A stretch of DNA of 48,847 bases from the NCBI GenBank assembly GCA_029558955.1, contig JAKQCW010000253.1:1-48847 (forward strand), read 5' to 3'. Position 1 is the stretch's first letter; every line of letters begins with the position of its first letter. A model generated the notes under the pieces. The model did no database searches. It saw nothing but the letters and a program-made list of their open reading frames with translations, and was not told the DNA's origin. Below, piece after piece: positions 24,811-33,027 of this stretch. Both the position numbers and the translations under genes were made by a program. Source of the stretch: Chloroflexota bacterium (lineage in GTDB: Bacteria > Chloroflexota > Anaerolineae > JAAEKA01).

Positions 24811-24839
24811 AGTATACCGCAGCTTGCCGCGCGGGGCAA
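24811..24839 (-). promoter_or_regulatory. Promoter of the hoxU-like/fdhA operon
   Basis: On the minus strand, TTGCCC (24839-24834) and TATACT (24816-24811) are 17 bp apart. The expected start near 24804 leaves a leader of about 50 nt before the ATG at 24752. Confidence 0.65.
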
Positions 24840-24873
24840 ACGTTCACCGCCGCGGCAGCCTTCGGCGTGGCCG

Positions 24874-25199
24874 AAACCGGCTAAAGCCTCGACTCCGCGC
24901 TGAAACCGGCTAAAGCCTCGACTCCGCGCTAAAACCGGCTAAAGCCTCGACTCCGCGCTAAAACCGGCTAAAGCCTCGACTCCGCGCCGAAACCGGCTAA
25001 AGCCTCGACTCCGCGCCGAAACCGGCTAAAGCCTCGACTCCGCGTCGAAACCGGCTAAAGCCTCGACTCCGCGCCGAAACCGGCTAAAGCCTCGACTCCG
25101 CGCTGAAACCGGCTAAAGCCTCGACTCCGCGCCGAAACCGGCTAAAGCCTCGACTCCGCGCTAAAACCGGCTAAAGCCTCGACTCCGCGCTGAAACCGG
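24874..25199 (+). repeat. Tandem array of eleven 29-bp repeats plus a partial unit
   Basis: Units begin at 24874, 24903, 24932, 24961, 24990, 25019, 25048, 25077, 25106, 25135 and 25164, with a partial unit at 25193-25199. The core accggctaaagcctcgactc is invariant; variation is confined to the last few bases (ctg, cta, ccg, tcg). There are no unique spacers, so it is not a CRISPR. Each unit contains a small palindrome (GGCT-AA-AGCC). It fills the space between the fdh promoter and the MFS promoter. Confidence 0.95.
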
Positions 25200-25220
25200 G
25201 AACGTACACCACGCCAGACT

Positions 25221-25249
25221 TTGATCGATCGGTGCTTCGTGCGTATAAT
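25221..25249 (+). promoter_or_regulatory. Promoter of the MFS exporter gene
   Basis: TTGATC (25221-25226) and TATAAT (25244-25249) have a 17-bp spacer. The leader that follows contains three cattacg units in tandem (25271-25291), then cattact. Confidence 0.75.
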
Positions 25250-25313
25250 CACCATCCGACGCTGATCACACATTACGCATTACGCATTACGCATTACTCA
25301 TTCCTTCCTTCCC

Positions 25314-26729
25314 ATGACCATCCCCGACACCCGTACCCGCAACCGTTTGCTCTTGGTGCTCTTCCTCGGCGTGCTGATGGGCGCGCTGGATATCGCCATC
25401 GTCGGCCCGGCCCTGCCGGCCATCCAGGCTGGCTTCGGCGTGGATGACCGGGCGCTGACCTGGGTCTTCACCATCTACGTTCTGGCCAACCTGGTGGGCA
25501 CGCCGCTGATGGCCAAGCTCTCCGACAGGGCCGGCCGGCGCAGCATCTATGTGATGGATGTCGCCCTCTTCGCGGCCGGCTCGCTGATCGTGGCCCTGTC
25601 GCCGACCTTTGGCGTGCTGCTGCTGGGCCGCGCGATCCAGGGCCTGGGCGCGGGCGGCATCTTCCCCGTGGCCTCCGCCGTGATCGGCGACACCTTCCCG
25701 GTGGAAAAGCGCGGCAGTGCGCTGGGGTTGATCGGCGCGGTCTTCGGCATCGCCTTTCTGGTCGGGCCGATCCTGGGCGGCGTGATCCTGCTGGCGCTCA
25801 ACTGGCACTGGCTCTTCCTGATCAACCTGCCCATCGCGGCCGTGCTGATCGTAGGGGCCCTGCGTCTGCTGCCCACCACCCGCCCCCAACAGCCGCGCCC
25901 CTTCGACTGGGCCGGCATGATCGTGCTGACCGTGCTGTTGACGGCCATGACCTACGGCATGAACCAACTGGACACGGCCGACATTCGGACCAGCCTGGCC
26001 ACCCCCCAGGTATGGGGCTTCCTGCTGCTGACCGTGGCGCTGGTTCCGGTTTTCGTGCTGGTGGAGCGACGCGCCGTTGATCCGGTGCTGCACCTGAGCC
26101 TGTTCACCCGACGCCAGGCGGCCCTGGTCAACCTGTTTGCCGGGCTGGCTGGCTTTGCCGAGGCGGCGCTGGTCTTCGTGCCCGCCCTGCTGGTGGCTGC
26201 CTTTGCCGTCTCCAACTCCACCGCCAGCTTCATGCTCCTGCCGGTGGTGCTGGTGATGGCGGTCGGTTCGCCGCTGGCCGGCCGCACGTTGGACCGCACC
26301 GGCTCGCGCACGGTGGTGATGATTGGCACAAGCGTGCTGGCGGTGGGCATGTTGATGGTCGGCCTGCTGTCGCTCAGCATCGTTTTGTTCTACGCGGCCG
26401 GCGTGCTGGTCGGGTTGGGGCTCTCGTGGCTGCTGGGCGCGCCGCTGCGCTACATCATGCTCAACGAAGCGCCCCGCTCCCAGCGCGCCGCCTCCCAGGC
26501 CGCGCTGGCCCTGTCGACGCGCGTCGGGCAACTGGCCGGCGGCGCGCTGGTGGGCGCGGTGGCAGCCTCCATGGGCGGCGGCGTCCCCGGCTACCAGAGC
26601 GCCTTCGCCATCATCGGCGGCGTGACGCTGGCCTTTGCCGCGCTGGCGCTGGCCCTGAAAAGCCACAGCGAGGAAATGGCCACCGTGCAGCGCAACGAAC
26701 AGGCCGAGAGCAAGCTGTCGCCGACATGA
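25314..26729 (+). CDS. MFS drug/proton antiporter, DHA2 (EmrB/QacA)-like
   Basis: 471 aa with about fourteen hydrophobic helices, the size expected for DHA2 exporters. Motif A appears as KLSDRAGRR after helix 2, and a motif-C-like glycine-rich stretch (GLIGAVFGIAFLVGPILGG) lies in helix 5. It should be an inner-membrane multidrug or metabolite exporter; the substrate is not readable. No convincing Shine-Dalgarno precedes ATG 25314, but a consensus promoter lies 65 bp upstream. It is followed by a 204-bp spacer. Confidence 0.85.
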   Translation: MTIPDTRTRNRLLLVLFLGVLMGALDIAIVGPALPAIQAGFGVDDRALTWVFTIYVLANLVGTPLMAKLSDRAGRRSIYVMDVALFAAGSLIVALSPTFGVLLLGRAIQGLGAGGIFPVASAVIGDTFPVEKRGSALGLIGAVFGIAFLVGPILGGVILLALNWHWLFLINLPIAAVLIVGALRLLPTTRPQQPRPFDWAGMIVLTVLLTAMTYGMNQLDTADIRTSLATPQVWGFLLLTVALVPVFVLVERRAVDPVLHLSLFTRRQAALVNLFAGLAGFAEAALVFVPALLVAAFAVSNSTASFMLLPVVLVMAVGSPLAGRTLDRTGSRTVVMIGTSVLAVGMLMVGLLSLSIVLFYAAGVLVGLGLSWLLGAPLRYIMLNEAPRSQRAASQAALALSTRVGQLAGGALVGAVAASMGGGVPGYQSAFAIIGGVTLAFAALALALKSHSEEMATVQRNEQAESKLSPT

Positions 26730-26853
26730 GCTGGCCAGCACGGGCAGCGCCGAAGAACGCTCGACAGCCTTCGCCGCGCCGCGGATCTGGCCGCCAGGTC
26801 AGCAGCTTCAGCGACCGATGCCCTCCGGCCCAGCAAGCTCTTGCCCGCTCATG

Positions 26854-26871
26854 ACCGCTGATCTGAGCGGT
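26854..26871. terminator. Weak hairpin in the MFS/cytochrome-B-like spacer
   Basis: ACCGCT and AGCGGT pair around a 6-nt loop; no T-tract follows. A GAGCTC palindrome pair lies further downstream. The rest of 26730-26933 shows no gene. Confidence 0.3.
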
Positions 26872-26933
26872 TAGCAGATGTTATCGATCCACTGAGCTCC
26901 CTCGAGCTCTGCCATCAAGACAAGGAGTCAACC

Positions 26934-27395
26934 ATGTATCCTCTCGTTCTCACCCTTCATTCCGTGGTCCGTTGGGCCATTGTCATCTTTGGCATCGTCG
27001 CCGCAGTGCGCGCGTGGATGGGCTCGCGCGGCGGCAAGCCGTGGACAGCGCTGGATAACAGCCTGGGGCTGGGCTTTACCATCTCCTTGGACGTGAACCT
27101 GCTGCTGGGACTGCTGCTCTACCTGGTGTTCAGCCCCATCACCAAGAGCGCGTTCAGCAACTTCGGCGCGGCCATGGGCAACGGCAGCGTCCGCTTCTTC
27201 CTGGTCGAGCACCTGCTGCTCATGATCGTTGCCGTGGTTGTGGCCCACATCGGCCGCGCCCGCGCCAAGAAGGCGACCACAGACGCCGGCAAGTTCACAC
27301 AAACCGGCATCTTCTTCACCGCGGCCCTGGTGTTGGTGCTGCTGGCCATTCCCTGGCCCTTCCTGGCAACCGGCGCTGGCCGCGGCTGGTTCTAG
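26934..27395 (+). CDS. Small four-helix membrane protein, cytochrome-B-like family
   Basis: 153 aa with four predicted membrane helices. It resembles a family often labelled 'cytochrome B' in Bacteroidetes: an N-terminal LTLHSVVRW, a WTALDNSLGLGF segment, the central RFFLVEHLLLM with a membrane histidine, and the C-terminal IPWPF...GWF. H9 and the histidine of VEH are candidate haem or metal ligands, but haem binding is not shown. A strong AAGGAG precedes ATG 26934. The next gene starts 5 bp after the stop. Confidence 0.65.
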   Translation: MYPLVLTLHSVVRWAIVIFGIVAAVRAWMGSRGGKPWTALDNSLGLGFTISLDVNLLLGLLLYLVFSPITKSAFSNFGAAMGNGSVRFFLVEHLLLMIVAVVVAHIGRARAKKATTDAGKFTQTGIFFTAALVLVLLAIPWPFLATGAGRGWF

Positions 27396-27400
27396 ACGCC

Positions 27401-28789
27401 ATGTCCGTCCAGGATGCAAGCCTGCGGGAGACGCCGGGCGCCGCTCGCCCCAGCTTCAGCGCCCTCCGTTCTTTCAAGCTCGGTTCCTTCCACATCGGCT
27501 CGTCGATGACCGACGTGCTGCTGAGCGGCATCTGGAACCGGGTGATGATCACCGATCTGGGCCTGGCCGCCTGGCCGGTCAGCCTGCTGCTGGCCGCGCG
27601 CTACTTCCTGGCGCCGCTGGCCATCTGGGCCGGCCACGAGTCCGACACGCACCCGCTTTTCGGCAGCCGGCGCACCGCCTACATCTGGCTGGGCCGGCTG
27701 ATCATGCTGCTGGCGCTGCCGCTGCTGCCGCTGTCGGTGGGGCTGATCGCCGAAGGAGATGCCCGGCTGGGCTGGGCGCTGGCCGTGGTCGCGCTGCTGC
27801 TCTACGGCACGGGCACCTCGTTCTCCGGTGCGCCCTTCCTAGCGCTGGTGCATGACAGCGCGCCCTACGAACGCCGCGGCCAGGCCGTCAGCATCGTCCA
27901 GTTCATGCTGGTGGTCAGCTTCGCCTTTATTCCGGTGATCTTTGCCCGCATCATGCCCGCCTATGACCAGGCGCTTTTCTGGCGGCTGGTGATCCTGACC
28001 ATGATCGGCGCGACCTTCTTCTGGCTGGTGTCGGTGCTGGGAGAGGAGCGGCGGGCGCGGCGCAGCGGCGCCCTGCCCCCGGTGGCGGCGTCAGACAGCA
28101 GGCCGCCCTCGCTGCGCGCCACTCTCTCCGCCATCTGGTCCGATCAGCACAGCCGGCGCTACGCGCTCTTCCTGGCCGTGTCGGCCTTCTTCGCCTTCAT
28201 GCAGGATGCCGTGCTGGAGCCGTTCGGCGGCGATGTCTTCGGGCTGACGGTGGGAGAGACCACCCGCTTCAACGCCTACTGGGGCGCCGGCGTCCTGCTC
28301 AGCATGATCGTGACCTATGGCCTGACGCGCCGACGCCGGCCTGATCAGCAGGTGAGCGTCACCGCCTGGGGCCTCCTGCTGCTGGCGCTGCCCATCTTGC
28401 TGCTGGGCGTGGCCGCCTGGCGCGAGTCGCTGGCCATGGTGATTCCGACGCTGCTCTTCTTCGGCGTCGGCTTTGGCGTGTTCACCGTGGGCGGCATGAG
28501 CCTGCTGATGGCGGTCAACCGCGCCGAGCGGGCCGCCAGCTATCTGGCGCTCTGGTCGGTGATTCAACTGGTCAACCGCGGCCTGGGCATCGCGGCCGGC
28601 GGCCTGATCCGCGACCTGGTCAACAGCCTGAGCGACCAGATCGCCCTGGCCTACGCCGCAGTCTTCGTGGTCGAGGCCATCGGACTGCTGGGCTGCATCT
28701 GGCTGCTGCGGCGGGTCGATATCCGCGGCTTCGCGGCGGAATCCCACCCGGATACGCTGGCGCAGCCAATCATTCCGTCTCTGGAGTAG
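27401..28789 (+). CDS. PucC/LhaA-family MFS carrier (BCH transporter family)
   Basis: 462 aa, twelve-helix MFS protein of the PucC type. The N-terminal block is diagnostic: FKLGSFHIGSSMTDVLLSG followed by WNRVMITDLG and RYFLAPLAIWAGHESD. PucC proteins assist assembly of light-harvesting complexes in phototrophs and may carry bacteriochlorophyll. Homologues also occur in genomes where phototrophy is unproven. It is flanked by two small membrane proteins in a tight operon (5-bp gaps). No other photosynthesis gene is certain in this window, so the role remains open. Confidence 0.8.
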   Translation: MSVQDASLRETPGAARPSFSALRSFKLGSFHIGSSMTDVLLSGIWNRVMITDLGLAAWPVSLLLAARYFLAPLAIWAGHESDTHPLFGSRRTAYIWLGRLIMLLALPLLPLSVGLIAEGDARLGWALAVVALLLYGTGTSFSGAPFLALVHDSAPYERRGQAVSIVQFMLVVSFAFIPVIFARIMPAYDQALFWRLVILTMIGATFFWLVSVLGEERRARRSGALPPVAASDSRPPSLRATLSAIWSDQHSRRYALFLAVSAFFAFMQDAVLEPFGGDVFGLTVGETTRFNAYWGAGVLLSMIVTYGLTRRRRPDQQVSVTAWGLLLLALPILLLGVAAWRESLAMVIPTLLFFGVGFGVFTVGGMSLLMAVNRAERAASYLALWSVIQLVNRGLGIAAGGLIRDLVNSLSDQIALAYAAVFVVEAIGLLGCIWLLRRVDIRGFAAESHPDTLAQPIIPSLE

Positions 28790-28794
28790 CGCAG

Positions 28795-29187
28795 ATGATT
28801 GACACGATTGTACTTCCCCCAGCCGTTCATATCGCGCTGGGCGTTCTGGTGATGATTGCCACCCTGGCAGCGATGGCGGTGACTGGCCTGCTGGCCTGGC
28901 GGCGCAAAGGCATGACTGCCGCGGGCCATTGGGTGATGGTCGCGGCACAGATGGCGCTGGCGCTTCAGATCCTTGTCGGCGTCAAGCTGTTGGACCAGGG
29001 TCTGGGCGTCATGCAGCTCTACATTCACTATCTGGGCGGCCTGGGCGCGTTCTTCTTCTTTCTGGTCTACTACTGGTTCCGGCCGAAGACGACCATCCGC
29101 CAAAGCTGGCTGGCCTTTGCCATGAGCCTGCTGGCATTTCTCTTCGCCGTTCAGTCCTACTTCATCGGCCAGGCCTACGTCGCCTGA
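28795..29187 (+). CDS. Small four-helix membrane protein of unknown function
   Basis: 130 aa with four hydrophobic helices. Histidines lie in or near membrane segments (PPAVHIALG, AAGHWVM, LYIHYLGG) and could bind haem or metal. Size and layout echo the 153-aa protein at the start of the operon. I do not recognise a named family. It starts 5 bp after the PucC-like gene and ends the operon. Confidence 0.6.
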   Translation: MIDTIVLPPAVHIALGVLVMIATLAAMAVTGLLAWRRKGMTAAGHWVMVAAQMALALQILVGVKLLDQGLGVMQLYIHYLGGLGAFFFFLVYYWFRPKTTIRQSWLAFAMSLLAFLFAVQSYFIGQAYVA

Positions 29188-29458
29188 CAGGGATGGGGCG
29201 AGCGGGCTGGGGGGCGGGGTGATCCTGGGCAAGCGGCCGGCGGGCCGCTCTGTGCGCAGCATCCCGGTCGGAAATCTTCTCCGATTCCTGCGCTAGGTCA
29301 TATTCAGCCGGGGGAAAGTGTGCTATGCTGATGCTGGCGCGTCGGCGCTGGGACGGACCGGGCAGGCGATGGCAGCTCGGTCCGGTCGCAGGGCCCACGC
29401 AGTAGCGCCCTGGCATGAGACGAATGCCGGGAAGCACGCATCCATCTGGAGAACCACC
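29188..29458 (+). other. Spacer/leader upstream of the TrxR-like gene
   Basis: 271 bp without a convincing gene. A TATGCT that could be a -10 box occurs near 29323, but no good -35 is seen. The stretch 29351-29387 can fold (GGACCG 29355-29360 with CGGTCC 29378-29383). I could not match it to a known riboswitch. Confidence 0.35.
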
Positions 29459-30400
29459 ATGTATGACCTGATCATCATCGGCGGCGGGCCGGCCGGGCTG
29501 ACGGCCACGGTCTACGCCATTCACAAGCGACTGGAGACGCTGCTGATCACCGAGGACCTGGGGGGCAAGGCGAATTACCGCATGCACATCCGCGGGCTGG
29601 AGGGCTACGAGGCCATCAACGGCGAAGAGGTGGTGCGCAAGTTCCGGAGCCAGATGGAATATCTGGACTTCGCCCGCCTGATGGACAAGGTCGTCGCCGT
29701 GGAGGCGCTGCAGACCAAGGCCGGCCAGGAGGTGTTTCAGGTGACCACCGAAAGCGGCGCTTCCTTGGTGGCCCGCGCCCTGATCGTGGCCACCGGCGCC
29801 CGTCCTCAGATGCTCAACATCCCTGGCGAGCGCCGCCTGCTGGGCTTGGGCATCAGCTACTCGGCTATCAGCCATGCGCCGCTCTTCTGGGGCAAGGACA
29901 CGGCCGTGGTCGGCAGCGACGCCCTGGCCATGCGCGCGGCGGCGGAGCTGGCCACGCTGGCCAACCGGGTCTACCTGGTGGCTGCCGAGCCCCTTCCGCA
30001 GCACTCCCCCTGGCAAGAGAAGCTGGCCGATTTCGACAACGTGACGATTCTGGAGGGCCATACCGTTGTCGACGTGGCAGGCTCCCCCTATCTGGAGGCC
30101 ATGACCGTGGCCGCGCCCGACGGCGCGCTACGCGAGGTCGCCATCAAAGGGCTCTTCGTCGAGCTGGGGTTGATCCCCAACACCGGCCTGGTGCAGGAGC
30201 TGGTGGAGCTGGACACCATGGGCCGCATCGTGGTCAACTGCCGGGGCGAAACCAGCCGGCCCGGCATCTACGCAGCCGGCGACGTGACCGACAGCTACGC
30301 CGAACAGGTGTTGATTGCCGTGGGCGACGGCGCCAAAGCGGTGCTGTCAGCCTATGAATATTTGCTGCGCCGCCATCAGGCGGCGCACACCCGGCGATGA
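29459..30400 (+). CDS. Thioredoxin-reductase-like flavoprotein lacking the CxxC motif
   Basis: 313 aa with a TrxB-type fold. The FAD-binding motif is IIGGGPAGLTA (residues 6-16), the central part keeps the ATGARP motif, and the C-terminal FAD segment is GIYAAGDVTD. Where thioredoxin reductases have C-x-x-C, this protein has SYSAISHA, so both redox cysteines are serine. The NADPH-binding glycine motif is also degenerate (VVGSDALAM instead of VGGGDSA). It may be a ferredoxin/flavodoxin reductase-like or NAD(P)H-oxidising enzyme, not a dithiol reductase. ATG 29459 has ggaga upstream; the longer in-frame frame is not supported. Confidence 0.8.
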   Translation: MYDLIIIGGGPAGLTATVYAIHKRLETLLITEDLGGKANYRMHIRGLEGYEAINGEEVVRKFRSQMEYLDFARLMDKVVAVEALQTKAGQEVFQVTTESGASLVARALIVATGARPQMLNIPGERRLLGLGISYSAISHAPLFWGKDTAVVGSDALAMRAAAELATLANRVYLVAAEPLPQHSPWQEKLADFDNVTILEGHTVVDVAGSPYLEAMTVAAPDGALREVAIKGLFVELGLIPNTGLVQELVELDTMGRIVVNCRGETSRPGIYAAGDVTDSYAEQVLIAVGDGAKAVLSAYEYLLRRHQAAHTRR

Positions 30401-30528
30401 GGCGTAACCCGCACCGCGTAACCCGCAATGCGTCACCCGGAATTGCGCACGCGCACTCTGAATTCTGAGTTGCGCGGCGCGCGGCGCGTTTCACGCCTCA
30501 CATTTCATTCATCACACTGGAGATACCG

Positions 30529-31404
30529 ATGACCGCAACACTGATTGATGGCTCTGCCATCGCTGCCGACATTCGCGCGGAGATCAAGACGCGCGTGGAT
30601 GCCTTGTTTGAAGCCACCGGCCGCCGGCCGGGATTGGCCACGGTGCTGGTGGGCGAAGACCCTGCCTCCCAGGCCTACGTCCGCATGAAGGGCAAGAACA
30701 GCGTCGAGGTAGGCATGGAGAGCTTCAGCTACAAGCTCCCGGCCACCGCCTCGCAGGAGGAAGTGGAAGAGCTGGTGCGCGAGTTGAACGCCAACCCGGC
30801 CGTCAACGGCATTCTGGTGCAACTGCCGCTGCCCAAACATCTGAACGAAGAGGCGATTCTGGGCGCGATCAGCCTGGAAAAGGATGTGGATGGCTTTCAT
30901 CCGGTCAACATCGGCCGGTTGGTGATGAAGGGCCGCCAGCCGCTCTTCATCCCCTGCACCCCCAAGGGCTGCATGGAGCTGCTGCGCCGCAGCGGCGTGC
31001 AGTTGGAGGGCGCCAACGCGGTGGTGCTGGGCCGCAGCAACATCGTGGGTATGCCGGTGGCCGCGCTGCTCCTGCACGCCAACGCCACTGTCACCACCTG
31101 CCATTCGCGCAGCAAGGATCTGCCCGGCATCTGCCGCGCGGCTGATGTGCTGGTGGCGGCCGTGGGCCGGGCCGAGATGGTCAAGGCCGATTGGATCAAG
31201 CCGGGCGCGGTGGTGATCGATGTGGGCGTCAACCGCGTCGATGATCCCAGCAAGAAGAGCGGCTACCGGCTGGTGGGCGACGTGGCCTTCGAGGAGGCCA
31301 GGGAAGTCGCCGGCGCCATCACCCCCGTCCCCGGCGGCGTTGGCCCCATGACCATCGCCATGCTGCTGCAAAACACGCTGGATGGCTTTGAACGGACGGT
31401 GTAA
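30529..31404 (+). CDS. folD: Methylenetetrahydrofolate dehydrogenase/cyclohydrolase
   Basis: 291 aa. Bifunctional cytoplasmic enzyme that interconverts 5,10-methylene-, methenyl- and 10-formyl-THF with NADP(H). The active-site Y50-x3-K54 lies in QAYVRMKGK; typical blocks include VQLPLPKHL, KDVDGFHP, VLGRSNIVGMP and the C-terminal TPVPGGVGPMT. Full family length. ATG 30529 has a ggaga ribosome site. It is followed after 1 bp by the fumarase alpha gene. Confidence 0.95.
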   Translation: MTATLIDGSAIAADIRAEIKTRVDALFEATGRRPGLATVLVGEDPASQAYVRMKGKNSVEVGMESFSYKLPATASQEEVEELVRELNANPAVNGILVQLPLPKHLNEEAILGAISLEKDVDGFHPVNIGRLVMKGRQPLFIPCTPKGCMELLRRSGVQLEGANAVVLGRSNIVGMPVAALLLHANATVTTCHSRSKDLPGICRAADVLVAAVGRAEMVKADWIKPGAVVIDVGVNRVDDPSKKSGYRLVGDVAFEEAREVAGAITPVPGGVGPMTIAMLLQNTLDGFERTV

Positions 31405-31405
31405 C

Positions 31406-32275
31406 ATGCAAGACCTTACTCAGGCACTCGTCGAACTGATCCGCCGCACCTCCACCGACCTGCCGGCCGATATGGAGCTGGCCCTGCGGGAGGCGCGGGA
31501 GCGCGAGGCGGCTGGCTCGGCCGCGCAGGGCGCGCTGGATACCATGCTGGTCAACACCGAGATGTCGCGGGCCAAGTCGCGGCCCATCTGCCAGGACACG
31601 GGCACGCCGATCTTCGAGGTACACTATCCCGTGGGCTGGTCCACCCGCAAGCTGGCCGCCCAGATCAAGCAGGCTGTGACCATTGCCACCGAGAAGTCCT
31701 ATCTGCGCCCCAACGCGGTGGATGCCATCAGCGGCGACAACAGCGGCGACAACAGCGGCGTCGAATTTCCCACCATCCACTTCCACGAGTGGGACGAGGA
31801 CGCGGTCAAGGTGGATCTGATGCTCAAAGGGGGCGGCTGCGAGAACGTGGGCGCGCAGTACTCCCTGCCCAACGCGCCGCTCAAGGCCGGCCGCGACCTG
31901 GAAGGGGTGCGGCGGGTGGCGCTGGACGCGGTGACCAGGGCCCAGGGCCAGGGCTGTGCGCCGGGCGTGCTGGGCATCGCGGTGGGCGGCGACCGCGGCG
32001 CATCCTATGCCTTCAGCAAGCAGCAGCTCTTCCGGCCGTTGGGCGACCGCAACCCTGACCCGGAGCTGGCCGCGCTGGAGGAGACCATCAAGGCCCAGGC
32101 CAACGAGCTGGGCATCGGCCCCATGGGCTTTGGCGGCGAAACCACCGTGCTGGATGTGCAGATGGACACCATGCACCGCCTGCCGGCCAGCTTCTTCGTC
32201 TCGGTCAGCTACATGTGCTGGGCCAACCGGCGGCGCAGCATGACCGTGCGCGGCGATGAGGTGACGTACTCATGA
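31406..32275 (+). CDS. Class I fumarase (Fe-S hydro-lyase) alpha subunit
   Basis: 289 aa, N-terminal half of an oxygen-sensitive [4Fe-4S] fumarase/tartrate dehydratase. Cluster cysteines are expected in PICQDTGTP, GGGCENVG and QGCAPGVLG. It needs the beta subunit encoded immediately downstream (ATGA overlap). ATG 31406 begins 1 bp after folD, so translation is likely coupled. A 12-bp coding duplication (31730-31753) gives SGDNSGDN in a normally short loop. Fumarate hydration fits the TCA cycle; tartrate dehydration is the main alternative. Confidence 0.88.
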   Translation: MQDLTQALVELIRRTSTDLPADMELALREAREREAAGSAAQGALDTMLVNTEMSRAKSRPICQDTGTPIFEVHYPVGWSTRKLAAQIKQAVTIATEKSYLRPNAVDAISGDNSGDNSGVEFPTIHFHEWDEDAVKVDLMLKGGGCENVGAQYSLPNAPLKAGRDLEGVRRVALDAVTRAQGQGCAPGVLGIAVGGDRGASYAFSKQQLFRPLGDRNPDPELAALEETIKAQANELGIGPMGFGGETTVLDVQMDTMHRLPASFFVSVSYMCWANRRRSMTVRGDEVTYS

Positions 32276-32895
32276 TCCACAAACTCACTGTGCCCATCCC
32301 GGACGAGGCCATCGAAGCCCTGCACGTGGGCGATCAGGTGGAGATCAGCGGCGTCATCTTCACCGCCCGCGACGCGGCCCACAAGTACATGGTCGAGCAG
32401 TTCATCAAAACCGACGGCAACCCACAGGAGTCGGAGTGGCCGCTGTATGAGCTCTTGCAGGACAAGCTGAACGGCGGCGTGATCTATCACTGCGGCCCGG
32501 TGGTGGCCAAGGACGCCGGCCAATGGCGCTTCGTGGCCGCCGGCCCCACCACCAGCATCCGCGAGGAGGTCTATCAGGACCTGGTGATCGAGCACTTCAA
32601 CCTGAAGGCGGTGATCGGCAAAGGGGGCATGGGGCCGCGGACGCTGGCCGCCTGCCAGAAGTTCAAGGCGGTCTACCTGCACGCGGTGGGCGGCGCCGGC
32701 ACGCTGATCGCCGAGCGGGTGGTGGAGGTGGAAGACGTACACAAGCTAAAGGAATTCGGCGTGCCCGAGGCCTTCTGGCAGATCCGCGTCGAGGGCTTTC
32801 CCGCCGTGGTCACCATGGACAGCCACGGCCAGTCGGTCCACGCCGACGTCGCGGCCCAGTCGGAGGCGAAGCTCAAAGAGCTGGTGGCGGCCTGA
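32272..32895 (+). CDS. Class I fumarase beta subunit
   Basis: 207 aa, the C-terminal domain counterpart of the two-subunit fumarase. Family signatures include VIYHCGPVV, GKGGMGPRT and LHAVGGAGTL. It overlaps the alpha gene by 4 bp, as usual for this pair. The downstream spacer carries a 16-bp inverted repeat. Confidence 0.88.
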   Translation: MIHKLTVPIPDEAIEALHVGDQVEISGVIFTARDAAHKYMVEQFIKTDGNPQESEWPLYELLQDKLNGGVIYHCGPVVAKDAGQWRFVAAGPTTSIREEVYQDLVIEHFNLKAVIGKGGMGPRTLAACQKFKAVYLHAVGGAGTLIAERVVEVEDVHKLKEFGVPEAFWQIRVEGFPAVVTMDSHGQSVHADVAAQSEAKLKELVAA

Positions 32896-32901
32896 ACAGG
32901 G

Positions 32902-32997
32902 GGCGCAGTTGCCAACTTATGCGATTATACTGTAGAATCGAGCGCCCGGCGCCGATGGTTGAGCAGTAACCTCTTCCGCCCAGTTGGCAACTGCGCC
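32902..32997. repeat. 16-bp perfect inverted repeat pair flanking 64 bp
   Basis: The sequence 32902-32917 (GGCGCAGTTGCCAACT) is the exact reverse complement of 32982-32997. The enclosed 64 bp are AT-richer and include TATACT (32926-32931), a possible -10 without an obvious -35. It may be a small non-autonomous element or a terminator/antiterminator structure before the acyl-CoA synthetase gene. Confidence 0.75.
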
Positions 32998-33027
32998 GAC
33001 GACGCAATCGACCGATCAGGAGCGCGC

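Noticed and set aside
24874-25199. Array considered as a CRISPR
   Set aside because: Units abut directly with no unique spacers, and no cas genes are near.
29340-29458. Possible cobalamin or other known riboswitch before the TrxR-like gene
   Set aside because: Some GC-rich stems exist, but the conserved boxes of known classes could not be found.
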